Below the pieces are notes generated by a model. That model did no database searches, was not told the DNA's origin, and saw only the letters and a program-made list of their open reading frames with translations. 64,000 nt of DNA from Senegalia massiliensis (GTDB lineage: Bacteria > Bacillota > Clostridia > Tissierellales > SIT17): positions 83,561 through 147,560 of the forward strand of contig NZ_QXXA01000003.1 of assembly GCF_009911265.1 (NCBI RefSeq), read 5' to 3'. Below, one piece after another: positions 17,578-27,468 of this stretch. A program made the position numbers and the translations under genes. The stretch's first letter is position 1. Each line of letters opens with the position of its first letter.

Positions 17578-18558
17578 TTAATTACCTGCACTTGTAGCTG
17601 CTACTGTAGAAGCAGTTATTGCAGCAATCATTGTAGCTTGTTGAGCTGCAATAATAGCTTGAATTGAAACATTAAGAGTTGTATCAACAACCATGTCACC
17701 TGATTTCTCTTTAATATATTCACTAGTAATAATTGCTGAAGCCATTAGTAAATTCATACCTTTTCCTAACCATTTATATCTCTTTTGTTTTTTTAAATGA
17801 GTAGCAATTTCAACTAAATCAACCATTAATTCATTCTTATCACTGTCAATAAGACTTATTAATCCAATAGCAGGATAATAATCTGCATAAATTTTAAATT
17901 TATTTTTCTTCAAATAATTATATATATTCTCACATTTATCAACAGAATATCTGACATCTTTTTTACTGAATGCCATGACATGAGATAACATTTGTAACCC
18001 ATTACTTTTACTAAATCCTCTACTATTAAGTTCTTGGTAATAATCTTCCAATATATCAGTATTATGATCTGTACTTGCAAGTAAAATAGAAAGAGCATAA
18101 TCATCTCCACTAGTTAAAAATGGATGATTCTGCTTCATTTCCTTATATATCTGCATTGCTTTTTCACCATAAATAGATACATCATCACCTTCATAAACAC
18201 TTAATAATGCATAGAGTGCTGTTGGCAAATAAGTAGAATTCTTAAATCCAATAGATTTTAAAATCTTCTCATTATCAATCATAAATTTAAACTGATCTTT
18301 AGGTGAATCTGAATTAGCGCATAATAAACCACTCATAGCAAACATCATGTGTCCTCTAAAAGGAGAAAACATACCTGTGTTACTTTTAATATAATCTTTG
18401 ACTTCTTTAATCTGAATAGTATCCAGTTCCTTTTCCTTCATCGCATAAGTCAAGGCAACTAGATGTCTTGCCATATCATTTTCCCATTTAAATGATCCCC
18501 TTATATCTTCATAGCATTGAATCATCTTTTTGATTTTATATTCATATATTGATTTCAT
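17578..18558 (-). CDS. DUF4003 family protein
   Basis: 326 residues, mostly alpha-helical. It opens with ENDMARHLVALTYAM, continues through SPFRGHMMFAMSGLL and TYLPTALYALL, and ends with an Ala-rich tail (IIAAQQATMIAAITASTVAA). This matches DUF4003, found in Firmicutes and without assigned function. No metal or catalytic motif is apparent. The gene starts 74 nt after the HIT gene and abuts a GNAT gene downstream. Confidence 0.8.
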   Translation of the reverse strand: MKSIYEYKIKKMIQCYEDIRGSFKWENDMARHLVALTYAMKEKELDTIQIKEVKDYIKSNTGMFSPFRGHMMFAMSGLLCANSDSPKDQFKFMIDNEKILKSIGFKNSTYLPTALYALLSVYEGDDVSIYGEKAMQIYKEMKQNHPFLTSGDDYALSILLASTDHNTDILEDYYQELNSRGFSKSNGLQMLSHVMAFSKKDVRYSVDKCENIYNYLKKNKFKIYADYYPAIGLISLIDSDKNELMVDLVEIATHLKKQKRYKWLGKGMNLLMASAIITSEYIKEKSGDMVVDTTLNVSIQAIIAAQQATMIAAITASTVAATSAGN

Positions 18559-18631
18559 ATTTACCTCCTAAATTTCATTACATATCCTGCTTATTATATT
18601 CCTACCATCAAAGTATACTTTATGCCTATTC

Positions 18632-19084
18632 TTATTTTATCAGCAACTGATTGATCTCCTTCTTTAAATCATCTACCATTATTTTAAGTTCATTATCATC
18701 TGGACGTTTTGAATCATCCCACATTTCCTCTCTTGGAAGCCACCATACTGGACCTTTTTGTGGAGTATCACAAGTTATCCTTGGAAATAGATGCCAATGA
18801 GCATGAGTATCTCCATTTCCAAGTAATTCATAGTTTATTTTTTCTGGCTTAAATACATTAAAAATAGCTTCTGCTACAATACTCATTTCTTCAAGATATT
18901 TCATTTTAAAATCTTTACTCAAATAATGCAATTCTGTTACATGTTGTTTGCATAAAAACAATGAATAACCTTTAAAGTGTTGATGGTCGCCCATTACAAC
19001 ATATCCTGTTTCTAATTCTATAACGAAATATGGATTTATGCCTTCTTTAATCATTTGAATTCTTTCACAAATTAAACATCCCAT
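18632..19084 (-). CDS. HIT-family nucleotide hydrolase/transferase
   Basis: 150 residues. The histidine triad is HAHWHLF (His94, His96, His98), the active-site signature of nucleotide-phosphate-cleaving HIT proteins. The N-terminal CLIC (Cys3, Cys6), with His48 and another ligand, may form the small zinc site seen in some members. Its role is probably dinucleotide or nucleoside phosphoramidate cleavage. Confidence 0.9.
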   Translation of the reverse strand: MGCLICERIQMIKEGINPYFVIELETGYVVMGDHQHFKGYSLFLCKQHVTELHYLSKDFKMKYLEEMSIVAEAIFNVFKPEKINYELLGNGDTHAHWHLFPRITCDTPQKGPVWWLPREEMWDDSKRPDDNELKIMVDDLKKEINQLLIK

Positions 19085-19193
19085 TTCTAATCCTCCTATT
19101 TTATATTTGTATATTATATAATAAATCCGTATATATTTATTGATTATGTAAATTGTTTTTATTTATAGTTTTAATAATAAATCTCTTCTTAAA

Positions 19194-19712
19194 TTATTTT
19201 TCAATATCTAATATATTATCAATTTTCTCAATAATTTCATCATTTATATTTCCTTTTATATTGTAGTATTTAGAATTTATTTGAAGCACACTGTCTTTAG
19301 GTTTATCTTTTATTATGTATAGATGAATGATTTTTCCTGTATCAAAGTCACTGGTACTTATTGTTATTACATCAGAAGATTGAAATCTAACTCCATCTAA
19401 TATAGCTGTAGTAGTTCTATTAAAAGTATGATTGTTTATAATATTTAATATATCATCTATATTTTCTTGACTTTCAATTTTCTTATTTTGAATCTTTGGT
19501 AAATGAATTCTCATATATGTAAATTTATAATCTTCTATAATATTTTTCTTGGGAAAATAGTATACAGTTAAACTTAAAATTATAAATACAATTAATAGTA
19601 TACTAATTAATATTTTTTTGTTATTTTTTCTTATAATATTTATGATTAAATAGACGAGAATAATTATTAATATTGGTGTCATAGTATATACAGCAAAGTC
19701 AATAATTTTCAA
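19194..19712 (-). CDS. Membrane-anchored protein of unknown function
   Basis: 172 residues with a TTG start (AGGTG six nt upstream). Two hydrophobic segments at about 8-26 and 34-54 precede a soluble part (about 58-172) with an HTFNRTTTAILDGVRF segment. No family recognised. A short coding remnant sits in the spacer just upstream (19740-19823). Confidence 0.65.
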   Translation of the reverse strand: MKIIDFAVYTMTPILIIILVYLIINIIRKNNKKILISILLIVFIILSLTVYYFPKKNIIEDYKFTYMRIHLPKIQNKKIESQENIDDILNIINNHTFNRTTTAILDGVRFQSSDVITISTSDFDTGKIIHLYIIKDKPKDSVLQINSKYYNIKGNINDEIIEKIDNILDIEK

Positions 19713-19739
19713 AAAAACACCTCATTCTATGATTTTTGA

Positions 19740-19823
19740 TTATTTTTCATCATTAAAATATTCTAATTTTAACAATTCATTATATGGATTCCCTTCTATA
19801 TTCAAAGATTTAGTAACTATAAT
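19740..19823 (-). pseudogene. Headless coding remnant in spacer
   Basis: A 28-codon open frame without a start codon, ending TAA at 19740. It reads IIVTKSLNIEGNPYNELLKL then EYFNDEK, which looks like the natural C-terminus of a protein. The 140-nt spacer is otherwise empty. I take it as the tail of a lost gene; the family is not recognised. Confidence 0.3.
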
Positions 19824-19852
19824 TTAATCTAATTTTTCAATTTCTCTTCATT

Positions 19853-20677
19853 CTAAGATATTTTAAAATGTTCACCATGCATAAAGTCTCTTCTTTGATT
19901 ATAGATAATTCCTAATATCACAGCAACAATAAATTCTATAATATATAAAATAAATATTTTAACCCCTATGTCTAATCTTAAATATCCATCACTACCTATA
20001 TATACTGCTAGACCAATACAAGCGTTATACCAAGCGTGTGCTACTACACATAAAGTTATATTTTCACTATACTTATATAACGTAGAAAAACTAAAACTTA
20101 ATATAATCGTCATTATAATATACAAACTAAAGCTAATTTCACTTTGAACTGTTCCCTTTATCATCCACAATGGTAAATGCCATATAGCCCATATAATCCC
20201 TACAACTATAGTAGCAGGTATATACCTAATTACTCTTTCTAGTTTTGGTTGAAGATAACCTCTCCATCCTATTTCTTCAAATCCTCCACCTACTATCATA
20301 AGAGGTAAATTAATAAACATATATATAATTGAAACAGGATTTTCTATTCCAAGACCAAACCAAACCATAAAAAATCGCCATAAAATATATAATGAAAATA
20401 TTAAGCCGACCTTCTTAGTAATATTCTTATTAAATATAAATTGTCTAAATGAAGTAAATGAAAATTCTTTAGGATATTTTTTATAAAGTATATAAAAACT
20501 CACCATAGGACCTAATGCTCCTAATAAATAGGGAATCCAAAACAATATTTCTCCGTACCAGAGTGTATTAAAAAATTTATTTCCTATTATAATCAGACCC
20601 CAAAATAACCATGTTATAGTAAATGTATATAGCAAAAACAATAATATTTTCTTTTCTGTTTTATTTTTCGTATTAAT
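19853..20677 (-). CDS. CPBP-family intramembrane metalloprotease
   Basis: About 274 residues if translation begins at the ATT at 20675-20677, six nt after a run of six G; a TAG lies directly upstream, and the next TTG (20641) has no ribosome site. The catalytic motif EEIGWRGYL falls at about 134-142, with WHLPLW and a later HAWYN supplying the second and third motifs. Eight or so membrane helices. Relatives process prenylated substrates or give self-immunity to bacteriocins. Confidence 0.87.
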   Translation of the reverse strand: MNTKNKTEKKILLFLLYTFTITWLFWGLIIIGNKFFNTLWYGEILFWIPYLLGALGPMVSFYILYKKYPKEFSFTSFRQFIFNKNITKKVGLIFSLYILWRFFMVWFGLGIENPVSIIYMFINLPLMIVGGGFEEIGWRGYLQPKLERVIRYIPATIVVGIIWAIWHLPLWMIKGTVQSEISFSLYIIMTIILSFSFSTLYKYSENITLCVVAHAWYNACIGLAVYIGSDGYLRLDIGVKIFILYIIEFIVAVILGIIYNQRRDFMHGEHFKIS

Positions 20678-20773
20678 AATTATCCCCCCAATCTATATCC
20701 TATTTTCCAAATATACTCTGTTAATTATTTATGCTTTCAAATCTCAATTATATAGATAAAAACTTAATTACTT

Positions 20774-21307
20774 TTAGTCTTTATTATTATAAATGTGTAC
20801 TTTACTATATAATAAGCCATCTACCCATTTATAATTTATTTTCATAACTTTCTTCTCACTACCTACCAATGTAAATCCATTTTTCAATAGCACTATTTGT
20901 GATCCAATATTTTCTGTAGATGTTCCTGCTTCAATCTTTGTCAAACCATATTTAGTAAATCCTTGTTCAGTAACTTGTTTTACTGCTTTTGATGCATAAC
21001 CTTTTCCTTGATACTCTTTTCCTATGCGATAACCTAACTCTGCTTTTCGTACATGTTGTCCTTCTATTGAATGAAGATTTACTCTACCCACTATTTTCCC
21101 AGAATTATCACGAATAATATGCATATAACATTTACCACTTAACTGTTCTTCTATTAATTCTTTCATAATTTCTTCAAATTTTTCAATTTCAAAATACCCT
21201 TCTGGTCTTGGAGGAAGTACACTTTCAAAATACTCTCGATTTTCAAGCTCAAATTCATAAATATCTTCAATGTTCTTAATATCTATATTCTCAATTCTTA
21301 TGCTCAT
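20774..21307 (-). CDS. RimJ/RimL-type GNAT N-acetyltransferase
   Basis: 177 residues. FELENREYFESVLPPRPEGYF near residue 18-38 is typical of ribosomal-protein-serine/alanine acetyltransferase-like GNATs, with the CoA loop YQGKGYASKAVKQV at about 113-126 and NIGSQIVLLKNGF near 148-160. Substrate not assigned. Confidence 0.9.
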   Translation of the reverse strand: MSIRIENIDIKNIEDIYEFELENREYFESVLPPRPEGYFEIEKFEEIMKELIEEQLSGKCYMHIIRDNSGKIVGRVNLHSIEGQHVRKAELGYRIGKEYQGKGYASKAVKQVTEQGFTKYGLTKIEAGTSTENIGSQIVLLKNGFTLVGSEKKVMKINYKWVDGLLYSKVHIYNNKD

Positions 21308-21386
21308 ATAAAAACCCTTTCTTATGAATTATTTATATTTATTAGAAATATTACTAAACTCCTGTTATAATACTCATATTCTTTTG

Positions 21387-22126
21387 TTAATTGTATAATG
21401 TTAATGAAACAATTACCTCTGTTGACTTAATTTCAAAACCTAAACTTTCTGCAAGTTTAATAGATGGTATGTTTTCAATATCTACTAAATAAATTGGCAA
21501 AATGTCTTTATCTAAGCACCAGTTTATGTACCCTTTTACAACTTGTTTCCCATACCCTTGATTTCTATATTTAGGGTATGTAAATACTGCAATATTCCCA
21601 CCAAAAAATCTATATCAGATATTTTTGCTGAACTAACAATTTTATTTTCTATTAATACTACATACTTTCTACCTTCCTCAATTTCTTTTCTCCTCTTATT
21701 CCATATCATTATTTTCTCTTTTTCATTCATGTTTTTATTTGATTCAAATAATATGGACTTTGTAAGTGGAATAGCTTGTCCATTATCTAAATTCATAATA
21801 TTTTCTTCTTTCAATGTTAATCTATAGATTTGCCTTACTTTAAAATCATTAAGCTTTGATTGAAAGAAATCATGGGAAATTTCTATTACTTGATTTAAAC
21901 TCTCTATATTTTTTCCATTAATAAATTTAGTAAAACTATTATAAAACTCTGGAGCAATTGAAAAAACAACACTGTCTTCTAATACAGTAGCAATCATTTT
22001 ATAAACATACTGAAAGTTCAAAGGTACATTTCTCTGAACTGAGGAAAAAACTCTTTTGCTACTTTTAAATTGTTTTTCATCTATTCCAAGATAATCATTA
22101 TAGTACTTTTTAAAATCAACTTTCAA
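21387..22126 (-). pseudogene. GNAT N-acetyltransferase, frameshifted at a T run
   Basis: From a TTG start at 22126 (GGAG 8 nt upstream), the frame encodes about 174 residues of a GNAT with an N-terminal extra domain. It slips after AKISDIDF at a run of six T (21603-21608). The next frame, from GGT at 21602 to TAA at 21387, continues perfectly as the catalytic half (TYPKYRNQGYGKQVVKGYIN, then PSIKLAESLGFEI). Adding one T restores a single protein of about 245 residues. It is either a genuine lesion, a homopolymer sequencing error, or a slippery tract that toggles. Confidence 0.82.
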
Positions 22127-22150
22127 TAAATTATCTCCTTTCACATTATA

Positions 22151-23095
22151 TTAATAATGTCTTATTACTTCTCCTAATTCTATCCTATCAAACTTCAACA
22201 ATATTAATAAGGCTTCCAGTGTTCTTATTCCTGTCCACTCTTTTTTAGCTTTTTCCCATTCATTAAGGTATCTATCCCATTCCCATGTTGGACTAATTTT
22301 TCCATCTTCATTTAATTTATCTATTAAATAATCTAATTCTTTATTTAAAAATTCACTATCTATTCCAAAATAGTTTTTTGAATCAAATTCTATAAATCGT
22401 AGTGGAGTGGGAACATAATTTTCCCATTCAGATTCATTAGTATTAATCAATTGCTTAATTGCTAGTTCTAATTTATCAACTAATTGGTTTGAAAAATCTT
22501 CATCTAAAGCATTATACAAACGAATATAACAATATATTTCATGTTCTGATTTAAACTCTGTATGACTATTCAATTTATCAATTGCATATTTTATTAAAGA
22601 CTCAATATCTATATTTTTAAGATGTTTTTTATATTTATATAGATATCCTATTAATTCAGCTGTTGGATTCCCCCAATAATAATCAATAACTGTCATATTA
22701 ATATCTTCTTTATACTCCCACCAATATGCATGTGGATACTCGTTTACTTTCTTCGAGACACTATACCACCTATTTCTTTTACTATCAAAAGTTTTTTCTA
22801 GGTATTCAACAGCTCTAAATATCATTTCTTCTGCCTCTTCACTATCATCGATAATACTTAAATATTTCAACCCAATAGATGTAGCCATAGGTGATGATTC
22901 TATTAGTTTAAAGTCTGGCTCTATACCATTCCCGAAGCCTCCATCATCATTTTGAAATTGTTTCAATGAGTTCAGTACATTATCTGCATCTCCATCATTA
23001 AAATAATAATTGAAAATATCTCTTTCTAGTGGTCTACTTTCTTTATTCATATATCTATTTAATCTGTTAAAAACATTTTCAGATAGTTTCTTCAT
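22151..23095 (-). CDS. Alpha/alpha-toroid-like protein of unknown function
   Basis: 314 residues from the ATG at 23095 (GGGAGG upstream). Segment QFQNDDGGFGNGIEPDFKL at about 47-65 is the QxxDGGF-type repeat motif of prenyltransferase/terpene-cyclase toroids, followed by further paired helices. No catalytic DxDD or zinc-ligand set is evident. It may be a binding or degenerate enzyme protein. The frameshifted GNAT starts about 25 nt downstream. Confidence 0.7.
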   Translation of the reverse strand: MKKLSENVFNRLNRYMNKESRPLERDIFNYYFNDGDADNVLNSLKQFQNDDGGFGNGIEPDFKLIESSPMATSIGLKYLSIIDDSEEAEEMIFRAVEYLEKTFDSKRNRWYSVSKKVNEYPHAYWWEYKEDINMTVIDYYWGNPTAELIGYLYKYKKHLKNIDIESLIKYAIDKLNSHTEFKSEHEIYCYIRLYNALDEDFSNQLVDKLELAIKQLINTNESEWENYVPTPLRFIEFDSKNYFGIDSEFLNKELDYLIDKLNEDGKISPTWEWDRYLNEWEKAKKEWTGIRTLEALLILLKFDRIELGEVIRHY

Positions 23096-23197
23096 ATTTA
23101 AACCTCCCATTTTTGAACCAATTCACTTCTCCAATATAACTTATCTAATTTCATATAATGTCTATTTATTTCTAACATTTAACCTTATACAGTTAAA

Positions 23198-23923
23198 TTA
23201 TAATAAATCTACTAATTCTCTTAGTTTAGATATTTCATTGTCTGGTTTAATATCTGTATCATTTAACACAGAATTCTTGTTGAACCATATTCCAGTTAAA
23301 CCTAATTTTTTTGTTGGTTTAATATCACTTTGAAGGTTATCTCCTACCATTATAGCTTCTTTTGCATCAACTGACATTCTAGCCAAACCAGTTTCAAAAA
23401 TTTCTTTTTTAGGTTTGCTTGTCTTCAAATAATAACTAAATGTAAATACATCGATATACTTAGCTAGTCCAACTTTCTTAAAACAATTAATCATAACTTC
23501 ATCATAAAGACTTGAATTTGAAATTACACCAATTCTATATCCTTTTTTCCTTATATTCTCTAGTGTTTGTTGAAGACCATCTTCAATCCAAACATTATTT
23601 CTATATTCTGTATAAAAAATGTCTAACGCTTTTATACAAGTATCTAAATCTAGTTTTATATTATATCTTTTTAAAAAAGCATTTAAATATTTTTCTACTG
23701 GATATTCTGTATAATCAACTCTTCTTGATAAAATACCATTTTGCCATGTATCAAAAAAATATTCTTTTACATCTTCAAATTCAATTTTACAATCAAAACC
23801 TTTAAGAAAATTTGTAAGATAATATACTCCCATGGCATCTTTTTCTTCATCTGTTTTCCCAAAATGAAAATGTAACAATGTATTACCCATGTCAAAGAAA
23901 ACTACCTTTAAGCCTTTTATCAT
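23198..23923 (-). CDS. HAD-superfamily hydrolase (subfamily IA)
   Basis: 241 residues from the ATG at 23923 (GGAGG four nt upstream; the longer TTG frame contains that site). HAD motif I is FFDMGNT with nucleophile Asp10, the usual second Asp being Gly as in many phosphoglycolate-phosphatase-like members. Motif II is VISNSS, motif III the Lys in TSKPKKEIFE, and motif IV MVGDNLQSDI. All catalytic residues expected of this branch are present. Substrate unknown. Confidence 0.88.
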   Translation of the reverse strand: MIKGLKVVFFDMGNTLLHFHFGKTDEEKDAMGVYYLTNFLKGFDCKIEFEDVKEYFFDTWQNGILSRRVDYTEYPVEKYLNAFLKRYNIKLDLDTCIKALDIFYTEYRNNVWIEDGLQQTLENIRKKGYRIGVISNSSLYDEVMINCFKKVGLAKYIDVFTFSYYLKTSKPKKEIFETGLARMSVDAKEAIMVGDNLQSDIKPTKKLGLTGIWFNKNSVLNDTDIKPDNEISKLRELVDLL

Positions 23924-24029
23924 TTTGACCTCCAAAATAATATTTTTATAATTAATATATACTCGCCAAAAATCTTAGTTAATATAATTAGTTGCTCAGA
24001 ACATAACTCTTATAATTCATGAAAATTCT

Positions 24030-24908
24030 TTATTTAAACCAATTTAATATTTCTTTAACTACTTCATTAGGCTTATCCCAATGAAGTAAATGACTTGCTC
24101 CATCAATCCTTTTCACCTTTGAACCTGTACTATTCTTAAATTTCTCAGCTAAAGTTTCCCTATATTTATTCATAGATTCTGGCAATGTGCTTTGCAATAA
24201 ATAGATTGAGCTTGGTAGCTTGTCATAAATAGAATCAGGTGGGTAATAATACATTGACTTTATAGCTCCTGTTGCAGTAAAACTATTTGCATGCCATTTA
24301 TATTTATCATCTTCTACTCTTACTAAATCTCTTGCAGCTTCTTCTAATAAACAAGACCATCTAATATAGTTATTCTTTTCTACTTCAATATGTTCTTGCA
24401 AAGTATCAAAACAGTATTCATCAAAGTCTTTAATATAATAATCAATTTCACTTTGTAATGAGTCTATCTCTCCTGATATTGAAGTTTGATAAGAATACCA
24501 CTCAGTTTTCAAATAATATCCACCATCTAATAACATAGTATTAATCACTTTTGATGGATATTTGGATAGATAATGAAGAGCGATATTTGCTCCCCAAGAA
24601 TGTGCTAATAAATAGAATCTACCTTTTGTTAAATGAGAAATAACTTTATCAACCCATTTAATCATATTAGGTGCTTCATAATCTTCTACTTTAAAAAATT
24701 CAGGTGTTTTCCCATGTCCTGGTAAATCTATTGAAAGAATATGGTATTGATTTTTTAACAAATGTGCTAGCTCGATAAAACTAAGACTTGTACTTCCTAA
24801 TCCATGAATACATATAATTGTTGGATTTTCTGAACTTCCCCACTCATGAATTCTAGCCTTAACATCTTCTTTATCTATATAAATTTCTTTTATAATCTTC
24901 ACCTCCAT
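24030..24908 (-). CDS. Alpha/beta-fold hydrolase
   Basis: 292 residues. Oxyanion motif HGLGST at 35-40, nucleophile elbow AHSWGAN with Ser104, and the C-terminal His in ASHLLHW at about 269-273 complete a serine-hydrolase triad. A GGAGG sits inside codons 2-3 of the first ATG, so the true start might be the ATT at codon 5; I keep the ATG. Substrate unknown, esters or lactones likely. Confidence 0.87.
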   Translation of the reverse strand: MEVKIIKEIYIDKEDVKARIHEWGSSENPTIICIHGLGSTSLSFIELAHLLKNQYHILSIDLPGHGKTPEFFKVEDYEAPNMIKWVDKVISHLTKGRFYLLAHSWGANIALHYLSKYPSKVINTMLLDGGYYLKTEWYSYQTSISGEIDSLQSEIDYYIKDFDEYCFDTLQEHIEVEKNNYIRWSCLLEEAARDLVRVEDDKYKWHANSFTATGAIKSMYYYPPDSIYDKLPSSIYLLQSTLPESMNKYRETLAEKFKNSTGSKVKRIDGASHLLHWDKPNEVVKEILNWFK

Positions 24909-24973
24909 AGTTTTAATGCTTTTTAGTATTAATAAGATTTCAAATAACTCTTTATATTAGCTAAAGTATTTTA

Positions 24974-25414
24974 TCAATCTCTTAGTAATGATTCAAACTC
25001 TGTAATATTAACAATTGTTTTATTATTAGATCCAGCAGAAATATAAACATCTTCTCCCTTATCGCTATACCAGATTTCCCAATGTATATATGCAACACCT
25101 TTTTTGCTTAAGGAAATTATTTCATCTGCCTTTCTTTCTGGCAAATTAACATCATTATCCCATACTAGATTAGATTGAAATTCTAGCCACGCTTTCGCTA
25201 TATTGCTGTCTCTACTAGAACTTGATAACTCCCACCAATCCTCTGTATAGATATTTTCTACAGTTATACCATCTGCCCCTTTTGTTTTTTGTTCCTGCTC
25301 AACATATGTACGCAAATGGTAACTATTAGATTTACTCCAATTATTTAAAAAATATATAGACATTATTATTAATGCTACTAATATTATGATCAAAATATTT
25401 CTCTTATTTTTCAT
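24974..25414 (-). CDS. Membrane-anchored hypothetical protein
   Basis: 146 residues: an N-terminal signal anchor (about 6-24, after KNKRN) followed by an outside domain rich in aromatic residues (WWELSSSS, WLEFQSN, YIHWEIWYSD). No family recognised. A GAAAGGAG lies near the ATG. It probably faces the cell surface. Confidence 0.65.
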   Translation of the reverse strand: MKNKRNILIIILVALIIMSIYFLNNWSKSNSYHLRTYVEQEQKTKGADGITVENIYTEDWWELSSSSRDSNIAKAWLEFQSNLVWDNDVNLPERKADEIISLSKKGVAYIHWEIWYSDKGEDVYISAGSNNKTIVNITEFESLLRD

Positions 25415-25514
25415 AATACTCCTTTCTTAATTAAGTAATATTAAAGCAATTGCATTTCTTGTTTATTAACATTTTACTTTTTAAATTGACTACTATACTC
25501 TAATATATCTTTAA

Positions 25515-26393
25515 TTATTCTAAACCAGGTAATTTTAATTGCTCATACTGATTCTTTTCCTCAAATTTATAAAGATAATTGAAACATTCCTCGATACCAT
25601 ACAATATGCCATTGGATTCACATGCTCTTTTCACCATATTCATTAATCTATCATTATTAGGACTTGGTATCTGATATGCATATCTATATTTTTCTATATA
25701 TCTACTCTTCATTCCCGGAAAATATTCATCAAGTTTTTTATAAAAATATTCTCTATTTCCTTCTCTTAAGGTTAACCCCATTCCAAAACAAATAATGCCA
25801 TGTACCTTAGCTTCTATACAATAATCTAAGATTCCCCTTATATTTTCCTCTGTATCATTGATAAATGGTAAAATAGGACTTAGCCAAACTATAGTAGGAA
25901 TTCCATTATCACGCATTATTTTTAGCACCTCAAACCGTTCTCTTGTAGTGCTTACATTCGGTTCTATAACTTTACATAAATCCTCATCATAAGTGGTTAA
26001 TGTCATCTGAACTACACATTTTGTCTTTTCATTGATTTTTTTAAGTAAATCCAAATCCCTTAGAATTTTTGCAGACTTTGTTTGTATGGCCAATCCAAAT
26101 CCATAGGAATAAATGAGTTCAATACACTTTCTGGTGTTCTCTAGGTTTTCTTCTAAATGGATATATGGATCCGTCATTGCTCCAGTGCCTATCATACACT
26201 TTTTTCTTTTTCTTCCAAGTGCATCCTCTAGAAGTTTTGGTGCATTAATCTTTACTTCTATATCTTCAAAATCATGATTCATCTGATAGCAGTTACTTCT
26301 TGAATCGCAATAGATGCAACCATGAGTACACCCACGATATATATTCATTCCATTTTTAGCTGATAATATCCCTTTTACCTTTGTTTCATGCAT
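25515..26393 (-). CDS. Radical SAM protein (SplB / Rv2578c-like)
   Basis: 292 residues. The radical SAM iron-sulfur ligands are CTHGCIYC (Cys22, Cys26, Cys29), followed by an extra Cys in SNCYQ, and GTGAMTDPY at about 69-77 is typical of the spore-photoproduct-lyase-like branch. The C-terminal region has a second Cys group (RACESNGILYGIEECF). The reaction is unassigned; an unprotected 4Fe-4S enzyme fits an anaerobic host. Confidence 0.86.
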   Translation of the reverse strand: MHETKVKGILSAKNGMNIYRGCTHGCIYCDSRSNCYQMNHDFEDIEVKINAPKLLEDALGRKRKKCMIGTGAMTDPYIHLEENLENTRKCIELIYSYGFGLAIQTKSAKILRDLDLLKKINEKTKCVVQMTLTTYDEDLCKVIEPNVSTTRERFEVLKIMRDNGIPTIVWLSPILPFINDTEENIRGILDYCIEAKVHGIICFGMGLTLREGNREYFYKKLDEYFPGMKSRYIEKYRYAYQIPSPNNDRLMNMVKRACESNGILYGIEECFNYLYKFEEKNQYEQLKLPGLE

Positions 26394-26502
26394 AATATTC
26401 TCCTTATTTTTAAATACTTTTTGCTCTACATATTCTTTGTATCTTTTGTTTGTTCTTTTGAACAGTTAATGGTGTTTTAAAAATTATTTGTTACGTGATT
26501 AC

Positions 26503-27048
26503 CTATATAATTTTTCCCATAACTATCGTATTTAAATATTGGTTATTCCCAATATAATGGTCATCTATTTTCCTTCCCTCTACTTTGAATCCATACTTTT
26601 TATATAATTCTATACCTCTAATGTTTTCTTCTACAACATCTAATTCTAATCTTCTTAATCCAATTGATTGAGACCAGTTTAACATTTCTTCCATAAAATA
26701 CTTAGCTATTCCTGTACCCCAATACTTTTTCTCTACTCCTATGACAAAACTTCCAATATGCTTAATTCTTTTTAAATTTCTTGATGATATTGCAAGAAAT
26801 CCTACTATTTGATTGTCTACTAGTGCAACTAGTAATAGTCCTTTATCACTTTGTAATAAATTTTCTATCTTTTTTTCTTGATCTTTAACTTCTGTATTAA
26901 TTTCATCAGGTTCTCTCATCATAAATTTAGTTTCACTTGCTAATTTTTTTAATAGTTCTACCATTTGGTCAGCATCAGAAGTTACAGCATTTCTGATTTC
27001 TATCTTATTGCCATTTATTATATAATTCTTTGAATCAATAATTGCCAC
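26503..27048 (-). CDS. GNAT N-acetyltransferase
   Basis: 181 residues. It opens with EIRNAVTSDADQMVELLKKL, carries the CoA loop YWGTGIAKYFMEEM at about 119-132 and ends with NIRGIELYKKYGFKVEG. Close in design to the PhnO/RimJ group. Substrate unknown. Confidence 0.88.
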   Translation of the reverse strand: MAIIDSKNYIINGNKIEIRNAVTSDADQMVELLKKLASETKFMMREPDEINTEVKDQEKKIENLLQSDKGLLLVALVDNQIVGFLAISSRNLKRIKHIGSFVIGVEKKYWGTGIAKYFMEEMLNWSQSIGLRRLELDVVEENIRGIELYKKYGFKVEGRKIDDHYIGNNQYLNTIVMGKII

Positions 27049-27112
27049 TCATAATCTCCCCCTTTTACAACTATATTCTTAATCCTAGAATAATAAATAT
27101 AAAGTTAATTCA

Positions 27113-27433
27113 TTACTTTATCCAAAATAATCCACCGTTATATTTTTGTTGAGATTTAAACATAATAACAAATCCTATTACAAAGGAGATTACAAAAATT
27201 AACCAACCATAACCACTATCTGTCATAAAATTAATTATCCCTGTAACTATCATTCCTATTCCAATAAAAATGTATGATTTACCTATCTTTTCAGTATAAA
27301 CTTTTTTGTTATTTTCAGAAATTTTTGTATGATGATATTTATGAATTAGATTATTTTTTTCTTTTTTCCATATATACAATCCTAAAAATAATAATAGTAA
27401 CCCTAAAACTAACATTAATATAAGACCAAACAC
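27113..27433 (-). CDS. Small three-span membrane protein
   Basis: 106 residues from a GTG at 27433. Hydrophobic helices at about 2-20, 51-68 and 72-92, with a basic cytosolic loop (KKEKNNLIHKYHHTKISENNKK) resembling the DUF3784/DUF4181-type small membrane proteins. Family not confirmed. It sits between two GNAT genes. Confidence 0.65.
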   Translation of the reverse strand: MFGLILMLVLGLLLLFLGLYIWKKEKNNLIHKYHHTKISENNKKVYTEKIGKSYIFIGIGMIVTGIINFMTDSGYGWLIFVISFVIGFVIMFKSQQKYNGGLFWIK

Positions 27434-27468
27434 TCAAATCACTTCCACTCAATAATTTTAAACTAAAT

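Noticed and set aside
23512..23805. A 97-codon plus-strand frame opposite the HAD hydrolase gene
   Set aside because: The protein is rich in Leu, Tyr and Phe, as expected from reading the reverse of AT-rich coding DNA, and has no start signal.
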